This document shows, one piece after another, positions 55,289 to 62,511 of a stretch of 64,000 nucleotides of DNA. The notes under the pieces are model-generated. The model was not told where the DNA came from. It saw nothing but the letters and a program-made list of their open reading frames with translations, and ran no database searches. The position numbers were made by a program, and so were the translations under genes. Each line of letters starts with the position of its first letter. The stretch's first letter is position 1. The DNA comes from Synechococcales cyanobacterium S06 (GTDB lineage Bacteria > Cyanobacteriota > Cyanobacteriia > Cyanobacteriales > JAABRE01), in the NCBI GenBank assembly GCA_011391125.1, contig JAABRE010000005.1:38417-102416 (forward strand), written 5' to 3'.

Positions 55289-56974
55289 TTAATTATACAT
55301 TCCTGAATCCAAATTAATCGCTTTATCTTTAACAAAATTGAGCCCTAATTGTAAAGCTTCTTTGCGAGTTTGAACGATATTTTCTGGGGGAACAATCTCG
55401 AATAGTCCTAATTTTGCCAATCTTGCTTCAACTTTTGGCTTAATTCCGGCAATGACAACTTGACGCTTATTATCAACTGCTTCTTGTACCGTATTTTCGA
55501 TCGCCAATGAGGCAGTAACACCCAACATTGGTACATCACTCAGGTCAAGGACTAGAACATCATGTTCCTTCATGGCGGTTTGTTCACGGGAGATCGCTTG
55601 GGAAACACCGAAAATCATGGGACCACTGAGATAGAATAATAAAACGCGATTATTAGCTTCATCTAAAAGGGCATTTTCTTCAGGAGTTAAATTAATTTCA
55701 TCGTCAGCATCTGTGACAGTTTTCATCGATTCAGAATGGAGATTACTTAACTTTTCAATGGTCAAAATATTAGCAATGAAAACACCGACACCCACCGCTA
55801 CAATGAGGTCAACAAATACGGTTAAAAATAGGACACCGTACATAATCAAAGAACCATTTAAAGATACCTTATGAGAGCGTTTCAAGAAACTCCAATCGAG
55901 AATATCAAGACCTACTTTAAGGGCGATACCTGCTAACACAGACATGGGGACTTGTTCCGCTAAACCTGCTGCCCAAAGAAGTACAACTAATAAAATTAAA
56001 GCCCGAGTTAGACCAGAAACCGCCGTTTTTGCACCTGTTTGGATGTTAACCACTGTACCCATGGTAGCACCTGCACCGGGCAAACCACCACATAAACCTG
56101 ACACAATATTGGCAATTCCTTGACCGATTAATTCCTTATTTGATTGGTGATGAGTGCGGGTAATACTATCAGCAACAACGGCAGTTAATAGGGTATCAAT
56201 ACAGCCTAACATACCCAACATAATGCCATCTACTATCATGATGGTAACTTGGTCTGGTTTAAAAGTAGGAAGAACCAGAGTAGGCAACCCCATGGGAATT
56301 TCGCCAATGCGATTAATTTCGGCATTTTGAAATACCACTAAAGAGATAATTGTACCCAAAATTAAAGCGACTAATTGGGGAGGAACAAAACGCTTTAATT
56401 TCTTAGGATAAAGAAAAATAATTGCAATAGTAATAGCCGCTAAAATTGTTTCAGGAATACTAATATTTGCGAGGAGATTTGGTAAGTTTTGAATAGTACC
56501 TACCACACCGCCTTTAGGCGCTTTCTGTCCTAAAAATGGCGCAATTTGGAGGATTACTAAAATGACACCAATTCCCGACATAAAGCCAGAAATCACACTA
56601 TAGGGCATCATCGTAATATATTTACCAAGACGGAAAGAACCAAAAATTATTTGGAAGATTCCAGCCAACATGGACACGGTAAAGGCCATGGCCAAACCTT
56701 GTTCTGGACTATCAGCGGTTGCTGTCAACTTGGCTAAAATACCTGTGAAAACCACGGTCATGGGACCAGTCGGTTCAGAAATCAAACTTGGTGTACCGCC
56801 AAAAAGAGCGGCGAAAAAACCAATACACACCGCACCGTATAAACCAGCCACAGGACCGGCTCCAGAAGCAACACCGAAAGCGAGAGCAATAGGGAGAGAA
56901 ACGATGGCTGCGGTTAAACCACCGAACAGATCTCCCTGTAAATTACGAAAATGAATTTTATTGGTTATTTGCAT
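55289..56974 (-). CDS. bicA: SulP-type Na+-dependent bicarbonate transporter BicA
   Basis: BicA imports bicarbonate with Na+ for the CO2-concentrating mechanism. The 561-residue product has the SulP membrane domain (about 1-420, with ALAFGVASGAGPVAGLYGAV, SEPTGPMTVVFTGI and GAGATMGTVVNIQTGAKTAVSG). A STAS domain covers about 440-545 (VLVLDLSDVPMLGVTASLAIENTVQEA). The N-terminus MQITNKIHFRNLQGDLFGG matches BicA closely. A promoter with TTGTTT and TATGAT spaced 17 nt lies about 80 nt upstream. It shares the intergenic region with a divergent gene, and nhaS3 follows. Confidence 0.95.
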   Translation of the reverse strand: MQITNKIHFRNLQGDLFGGLTAAIVSLPIALAFGVASGAGPVAGLYGAVCIGFFAALFGGTPSLISEPTGPMTVVFTGILAKLTATADSPEQGLAMAFTVSMLAGIFQIIFGSFRLGKYITMMPYSVISGFMSGIGVILVILQIAPFLGQKAPKGGVVGTIQNLPNLLANISIPETILAAITIAIIFLYPKKLKRFVPPQLVALILGTIISLVVFQNAEINRIGEIPMGLPTLVLPTFKPDQVTIMIVDGIMLGMLGCIDTLLTAVVADSITRTHHQSNKELIGQGIANIVSGLCGGLPGAGATMGTVVNIQTGAKTAVSGLTRALILLVVLLWAAGLAEQVPMSVLAGIALKVGLDILDWSFLKRSHKVSLNGSLIMYGVLFLTVFVDLIVAVGVGVFIANILTIEKLSNLHSESMKTVTDADDEINLTPEENALLDEANNRVLLFYLSGPMIFGVSQAISREQTAMKEHDVLVLDLSDVPMLGVTASLAIENTVQEAVDNKRQVVIAGIKPKVEARLAKLGLFEIVPPENIVQTRKEALQLGLNFVKDKAINLDSGMYN

Positions 56975-57054
56975 GGTTAAATCCTTTACTCACTGAACCT
57001 TTATAGTTAAATGACAATCTAAATCTTAATTACTATTTAAAAAACTCTATGATA

Positions 57055-57083
57055 ATCATACTGGTTATTCTTATATTAAACAA
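57055..57083 (-). promoter_or_regulatory. Candidate bicA promoter
   Basis: On the minus strand TTGTTT (57083-57078) and TATGAT (57060-57055) are spaced 17 nt, about 80 nt from the bicA start. The rest of the 370-bp divergent gap holds AT-rich sequence and no gene. Confidence 0.45.
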
Positions 57084-57344
57084 GGAGTAAATTAGGGAAA
57101 TTTCTGAAGTATTCGCTTAAATTTGACCGATATAAGGTGATTAGCTTTACTTTAAGCTCAATAACGCAAAATTAAAGCGATTTTAGCCCTAATTTTCAGG
57201 ACTATTTTCTTGGAAAATAAAATAAATTTAGTTTTGCGGCGCTAAATCTTAAGTTTTGTAACAAAGACTTGACAAAAATACGTTTTTATCAGCGAAAAGG
57301 CAAACAAAGAAAGTGATCTTAACGACAGATTTTAAGGGTTGTTT

Positions 57345-59633
57345 ATGGTAGTCTTTGCTCAAATTAAAAAAAGTTTTATGTATAAATTTGAACTTACTGC
57401 CCATACTAAACCTGGTCAAGCTGTGGAGATCGTTGGCTCAACACCCGATTTGGGACAGTGGGATGTTAATAAGTCTATTGCTCTCCACACCAATGGCGAT
57501 CGCTACCCGATGTGGTCAACGGAAAAAGCGCTTAATTTTCGCTTTCCCCTCAAGTATGATCAGCTAAACATTATCGAGTATAAATACTTAATCAAAGATG
57601 AACAGGGTAACATAGAATGGGAAAATTTTGCACCTAATCGCCGACTATTGATTTCTAATGAGATGGAAAATCAGATTATTACGGTGGATGATGGAGCTTT
57701 TGGTTATTGGCAACCCTATCCCTTTGGCTATTTAACCCAAACTAAGCCAAAAATTACTCTACCTCAACAAAATAAAGGTCTCAAAATTGTTGTTATTGGT
57801 AGTTCGGTGGCATTGGGGTATAAATCTTGGTTGTTAAAAGGTTGGGTACAACTTCTATCTGAAACCTTAGCTGAAAAATACGGTCATCAGGTGGTCAATG
57901 TTTCCGAGTCGGGAGCGAATGTGGGTAGAACTATCTCTCGTTTTCCCTCCCTGGTGACACCAGAAAAACCAGACCTCGTCATTATTGCGTTATCCCTCGG
58001 TAATGAGGGATTAGCCTACTCTAAACCAAATGAACAAAAGGGAATACAACGACGTTTTGAAGCTGGGCTACAACAGTTGGTAAAAATGACCAAAGAAATC
58101 GGTGCAATTCCCGTGTTAGGTGGTCTTTACCCCCATAATTACTATTCCTTTGAACATTATCAGTTATTAAAAGAGACTCACCAGAGAATCCTAAGTTGGG
58201 GTTTACCCGTCTTAAATTGGTTAGATCATCTTGATGATGGCCACGGACATTGGCGAGATGATACTTCTTTTGATCCTGCTCACCCGAATAGTAAGGGTCA
58301 TCAATTAATGTATGAATCGATTAATTTAAACCTTTTTAATATTAAAAAAAAAGAGATTCAACAAGAAGTAAAAAAGTTACAAGAGACTAGGCAAAATTTT
58401 ATCTATCAAGACTCTACGAATTTTGAAGTTATTAGTAATTTAAACGAAAATAGCATAAAATTTGTTAATTATTCTGTCTATAATTACGGTATAACTCCTC
58501 AGTTTGAACCACTGCAAACCGCTTTAAAAAAGCAAACTGCCCTCAGACCTGGTCTCTATCTTGCTAAAAACTTTCAACCCGGAATCCTCCCCTTTTTTGA
58601 ACTAACAGAGTCGGGGATTATTGACACCTATTTTTATATACCTGGAGCAACGGAAGTTGAATATGTATCCGTGGTTAACTGGTTTACACCACCGCAGTCA
58701 GATGTTTTATTCTACGATGGTCAAATAGGCATTATTAAGGAAAATGACAAAAATTTCTGGGTAATAAATGAAACTGGCCATGAATACAATATTCATCCCA
58801 TGTGGAAACAAGTCCGTAACTCCTTGAAAAATATGACTTCTGGAGTTTATCAGGACTTGGTTTTTCCGGATGTTCCCTTTAGAACTGTCATGATTGATCA
58901 AGATGGTTTGGCCAGCCGATTCAAAATTCCGCCAAAAGCTGCGGTAATATTTGAATACCAGTGTCAACTAGCCGACATCAGTCGGGTAGGAATCATTCCT
59001 TTAGGAGCGCGGTGTGCAGCTCGCATGGTACTTTATAAATTGGGTTATGATGGACCGGCCTATCCTTTCGACTTGACACGCACTACCGACGTTGGCGATG
59101 TTGCCGATATGATTGCCCACGGTTTCGCAGATATGTGGAATCGTGACCTACTCTGTTATAACCCTGAAGAACATCGTATCTACCATCGTAGGTGGTCAGG
59201 GTTATCTTTTGCCCATGAAATAGAAGATGATGAAGACCCCTTAACTGACCTGAATCCTGTTTTTGAACGGATGTACACCCGTTATCACGCACGTTCGGAG
59301 CGTTTTTGGTTTACCATGCGTTATGCTGATGAATTATTGTTTGTCAGAAATAGTTACTGCGATCGCCAAGGAATAATCGATCTAGTCGAAAAATTGAAGT
59401 GGAAATGCGAGGGCAAACCCTTCCGTTTATTGATCATTTCCCCCCAAGATAGCAGGGAATATGCTTGGTTGCCCAACGTAATTCATTACAATTATGACTT
59501 TAACCCTGATCGAATGTACGAGGATCAGGGTTATTGGGATTATTGTACGGGAATTATGGGAAGTATTTTACAGGACCTTGGCATTTCTAGCAAAAACCTC
59601 TTTTGGTGTCCACCTACTCTCAAATGGCATTAA
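57345..59633 (+). CDS. CBM20 + SGNH hydrolase + DUF1796 fusion protein
   Basis: The 763-residue protein combines three parts. About 12-110 is a CBM20 starch-binding domain (VEIVGSTPDLGQWDVNKSIAL, then FRFPLKYDQLNIIEYKYLI). About 148-330 is an SGNH/GDSL esterase domain with Ser in VIGSSVALG near 152, Asn in SLGNEG, and DPAHPNSKGH near 310. A linker of unknown fold follows. From about 548 to the end is a DUF1796 domain, a putative papain-like fold, with Cys in IPLGARCAARM near 555 and YPFDLTRTTD. No signal peptide is clear. ATG at 57345 has AAGGG 6 nt upstream; a TTG two codons earlier and an ATG at 57378 are possible. Substrate unknown. Confidence 0.85.
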   Translation: MVVFAQIKKSFMYKFELTAHTKPGQAVEIVGSTPDLGQWDVNKSIALHTNGDRYPMWSTEKALNFRFPLKYDQLNIIEYKYLIKDEQGNIEWENFAPNRRLLISNEMENQIITVDDGAFGYWQPYPFGYLTQTKPKITLPQQNKGLKIVVIGSSVALGYKSWLLKGWVQLLSETLAEKYGHQVVNVSESGANVGRTISRFPSLVTPEKPDLVIIALSLGNEGLAYSKPNEQKGIQRRFEAGLQQLVKMTKEIGAIPVLGGLYPHNYYSFEHYQLLKETHQRILSWGLPVLNWLDHLDDGHGHWRDDTSFDPAHPNSKGHQLMYESINLNLFNIKKKEIQQEVKKLQETRQNFIYQDSTNFEVISNLNENSIKFVNYSVYNYGITPQFEPLQTALKKQTALRPGLYLAKNFQPGILPFFELTESGIIDTYFYIPGATEVEYVSVVNWFTPPQSDVLFYDGQIGIIKENDKNFWVINETGHEYNIHPMWKQVRNSLKNMTSGVYQDLVFPDVPFRTVMIDQDGLASRFKIPPKAAVIFEYQCQLADISRVGIIPLGARCAARMVLYKLGYDGPAYPFDLTRTTDVGDVADMIAHGFADMWNRDLLCYNPEEHRIYHRRWSGLSFAHEIEDDEDPLTDLNPVFERMYTRYHARSERFWFTMRYADELLFVRNSYCDRQGIIDLVEKLKWKCEGKPFRLLIISPQDSREYAWLPNVIHYNYDFNPDRMYEDQGYWDYCTGIMGSILQDLGISSKNLFWCPPTLKWH

Positions 59634-59675
59634 TTCTCAGAAATTAGCTTTTTTCAATTAATGGGATTTGTCAAT

Positions 59676-59696
59676 TAGACTTCTGCTAGAAGTCTA
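59676..59696 (+). terminator. Hairpin after the CBM20-SGNH gene
   Basis: TAGACTTCT and AGAAGTCTA form a perfect 9-bp stem around GCT, about 45 nt after the stop codon, followed by TTCTTGATCT. A short T-poor tail makes it moderate. Confidence 0.5.
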
Positions 59697-59860
59697 TTCT
59701 TGATCTCGAACGCCAACCACGGGATTATTTCTTTATTAAAAAAGATGCTAGTTTTTTCTGAAAAAACAGGGAACTTTTAAACTTAATTCCCCATTTTTTT
59801 TCTTAATTTAAGATTAATGCACAGAATCGTAATTTTGTCAAGCAAGACGAATCAAATTGT

Positions 59861-60006
59861 AGGGTGGGTTAGGGCAGCCAACAAGCCAAGATGATCCACC
59901 TAAATCATCAAGCTTGCCATAACCCACCATCTACTGTCTGGTGGGTTACGGTGGATTGTTCAATGCGGGTGGTGGTTGGGGATTTTTCGCCACCTAACCC
60001 ACCCTA
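59861..60006. mobile_element. Small element with TAGGGTGGGTTAGG ends (146 bp)
   Basis: TAGGGTGGGTTAGG (59861-59874) and its exact reverse complement (59993-60006) bound 146 bp that contain further CCCACCA/TGGTGGGTT palindromes. The word TAGGGTGGGTTA also ends the direct repeat at 23116. It stops 5 bp before MITE B copy 2. The remaining 59697-59860 stretch has no gene I can support. Confidence 0.8.
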
Positions 60007-60011
60007 CAAGC

Positions 60012-60139
60012 TATAGTGATTCCAATTAAGATTAAAACAGTTGAAAAATAGGTTCGTAGTTGCGCTTTAACGCTTCTTAGGACTAAAGTCCAACAACAAA
60101 CTAAAAACTTTTGTTTAATTTTTATTTGGAATTACTATA
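60012..60139. mobile_element. MITE family B, copy 2 (128 bp)
   Basis: TATAGTGATTCC and GGAATTACTATA are the ends (one mismatch). The length equals copy 1 at 50673-50800, and the orientation is reversed. It lies between the previous element and the RTX gene's stop codon. Confidence 0.85.
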
Positions 60140-60146
60140 CAATCTC

Positions 60147-62009
60147 CTAAGTTAAATCATCAGTGGAAAAAGCAAACAGAAAATCAGTTTCAGTTAAACT
60201 ATTAGTTTTAACACCTTGAAGGGTAACAAGTTTAACATCATCGAGCAGGATGCTAGAACCTTGAAACTTAAGATCATCAAAAGTGAAATCGTCTCCCACC
60301 AGACCAATTTTGTCTTCACCAGCTTTAAAATCAGTAATCTTAGTGATATTTTTAAGGTTATCATCATCTAAATCATCGGCAATTAACCAAAATTGATCAC
60401 TACCTTGACCACCGATTAAGATATTTTTCGCATCAAAATCGACAATTAATTTATCGTCACCTTTACCACCGTTTAAACGGTTATTACCTTCAATGTCCCA
60501 TAAACTATCATTTCCGTTATCACCAAATAGTTTATCGTCACCTTGACCACCATTAATCAAATCATCACCTTGACCACCTCTGATGGTATCTTTTCCTCGA
60601 TCGCCCTTGATAAGATCATTGCCAGCACGGCCTAAAATAGTATCATGGCCTTCTTTGCCGTCAATTAAATCATCATCGGAAGTACCTTCTAATTTGTCTC
60701 CTTTTTTAGTTCCTGTTTGAATCGAGGAAGGGATTTTGTCATCAGAATTTTGCCCTTTACCCTTGACAAAAGAACCAGATTCCGTATCATTAAGATAATA
60801 AATAGGAGGTTTAGTCACAATTGTGGGATCATCCTCACTATAACCCACATAAACACCAACCCACGCCGTATCGGTGTTACCATTACCATCATCAATGCTA
60901 TAGCTAAAACCATCATAGCCAACAAAACCAGAGGCAGGAGTGTAGAGTAACTTATTATCTCCAGTTAAAGCAATGGTAGCACCGGAATAGGAGTTAGATT
61001 CGTACTTGGTAATTTGTAATTGATCACCTTCTTTGTCCGTATCATTCGCCAACACATCAAGAGTTACAGCAGTATCTATTAGTGTATTAGTATAATCTTC
61101 CACCGCATCCACATTCGGTGCGATGTAAACCCCGACATAAGCGGTATCGGTGTTACCATCATCATCCGTGACAGTATAGTAGAAATTTTCGTAACCAACA
61201 AAACCATTTGCAGGAGTATAAGTAATGGTATTATCATCATTTAATTGCAATGTACCCTGAAAATACCAATCTCCAGCATAACTGGTAATGGTTAAACTGT
61301 CACCTTCTAAGTCGGTATCATTCGCCAACACATCAAGAGTTACAGGAGTATCAATTACTGTATTAGTATAATCTTCCACCGCATCCACATTCGGTGCGAT
61401 GTAAATTCCTACCGAGGCTGTATCGGTGTTTCCATCATCATCCGTGACGGTATAGTAGAAAAATTCATAACCACTAAAACCGTTTTCGGGAGTATAAGTG
61501 ATGGTATTATCATCATTTAATTCCAGTGTACCTTTAAACCAATAATCGCCACCATACTTAGTAATGGTTAAACTGTCACCTTCTTGATCCGTATCATTCG
61601 CCAACACATCAATGGTTACAGGAGTATTTTGCACTGTCTTAGTATCATAATCCTCCACAGCATCCACATTCGGTGCAATGTAAACTCCTACAGAAGCGGT
61701 GTCTGTATTGCCATTACCATCAATAATGGTATAGTAGAAATATTCATAACCACTAAAACCGGTTTCGGGAGTATAGGTGATGGTATTATCATCATTTAAT
61801 TGCAGTGTACCTTTAAACCAATAATCGCCACCATAGTTGGTAATGGTTAAAATGTCATTTTGTTTGTCGGTGTCATTCGCCAACACATCAATGGTAACAG
61901 CAGTATTTTGTGCTGTATTGCTATAGTCTTCCACTGCATCAGTATCAGGTTTCCAATAATCCCCATAATAGGGAGGAGCGATTCTAATATCATCCATGAT
62001 TCTATCCAT
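60147..62009 (-). CDS. RTX protein with four cadherin-like (tandem-95) repeats
   Basis: The 620-residue acidic protein has no classical signal peptide. Four tandem Ig/cadherin-like repeats of 92-93 residues cover about 22-390, each with DAVEDY, VTLDVLANDTD, LNDDNTITYTP and DDDGNTDTA. After a linker come calcium-binding nonapeptides (about 430-540): GTSDDDLIDGKEGHDTILG, GGQGDDLINGGQGDDKLFG. The end (about 545-620) is a beta-type domain with a DFKAGEDKIGL motif. These features mark a type I secreted, calcium-dependent surface or adhesion protein. AAGGAAA precedes the ATG. The repeats are nearly identical at DNA level, so recombination among them is likely. Confidence 0.92.
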   Translation of the reverse strand: MDRIMDDIRIAPPYYGDYWKPDTDAVEDYSNTAQNTAVTIDVLANDTDKQNDILTITNYGGDYWFKGTLQLNDDNTITYTPETGFSGYEYFYYTIIDGNGNTDTASVGVYIAPNVDAVEDYDTKTVQNTPVTIDVLANDTDQEGDSLTITKYGGDYWFKGTLELNDDNTITYTPENGFSGYEFFYYTVTDDDGNTDTASVGIYIAPNVDAVEDYTNTVIDTPVTLDVLANDTDLEGDSLTITSYAGDWYFQGTLQLNDDNTITYTPANGFVGYENFYYTVTDDDGNTDTAYVGVYIAPNVDAVEDYTNTLIDTAVTLDVLANDTDKEGDQLQITKYESNSYSGATIALTGDNKLLYTPASGFVGYDGFSYSIDDGNGNTDTAWVGVYVGYSEDDPTIVTKPPIYYLNDTESGSFVKGKGQNSDDKIPSSIQTGTKKGDKLEGTSDDDLIDGKEGHDTILGRAGNDLIKGDRGKDTIRGGQGDDLINGGQGDDKLFGDNGNDSLWDIEGNNRLNGGKGDDKLIVDFDAKNILIGGQGSDQFWLIADDLDDDNLKNITKITDFKAGEDKIGLVGDDFTFDDLKFQGSSILLDDVKLVTLQGVKTNSLTETDFLFAFSTDDLT

Positions 62010-62106
62010 CTTTGATTTTCCTTGGTATTATTCTTGATTAAATTAATTCTCAGACTTTTTTTTGACAGTTTTAGATTAGTGATTGTTCCTTTTTCACTTA
62101 AAGAAT

Positions 62107-62244
62107 TTGGCGTTGCACCTATGCAAGATGATTTGATATTTATTTTCAATGTAGGGGTAGGGCTTGTCCCTACCCTATCAGCGTTTCGGGGGCAACCACA
62201 AGGGATTGCCCCTACAATTTCATCTCAGAGTCATGCAACGCCAA
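62107..62244. repeat. Element with TTGGCGTTGCA ends and inner palindrome
   Basis: TTGGCGTTGCA (62107-62117) and TGCAACGCCAA (62234-62244) are exact inverted ends 138 bp apart. Inside, GTAGGGGTAGGG and TGCCCCTAC (62152-62216) form a second inverted pair. This lies upstream of the RTX gene and holds no gene of its own. Confidence 0.7.
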
Positions 62245-62460
62245 GAATTTTATTGCTAAACAAATTTTTAATTAAGTGAGAAAATTTAAAATCCTATCTT
62301 TATAATTATGCCCTTTTTTTTGTGAAATTTGACAAACTGCTTTTAAGTTTTTTGGATAAACTTATCAAGTAAAGTTTTGTGATATTTCCTTGACAAAAGC
62401 TGATTTATGGGTTATTTTTTACCCTTTTATTGTCTAAATCTAAACGCTCGTTGTTGTGCG

Positions 62461-62488
62461 GTAGGGGTCAACGGCCGTTGACCCCTAC
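62461..62488. repeat. 28-bp perfect palindrome
   Basis: GTAGGGGTCAACGG is followed directly by its own reverse complement, giving a perfect 28-bp palindrome, about 25 nt from the WD40 gene stop. It shares the GTAGGGG end with the element at 62152. It could act as a bidirectional terminator or a repeat remnant. Confidence 0.8.
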
Positions 62489-62511
62489 AGAATATAGCGC
62501 TTCCCGCGCAA

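Noticed and set aside
62022..62279. Plus-strand frame of 85 codons upstream of the RTX gene
   Set aside because: It is mostly made of the inverted-repeat element at 62107-62244, not a gene.
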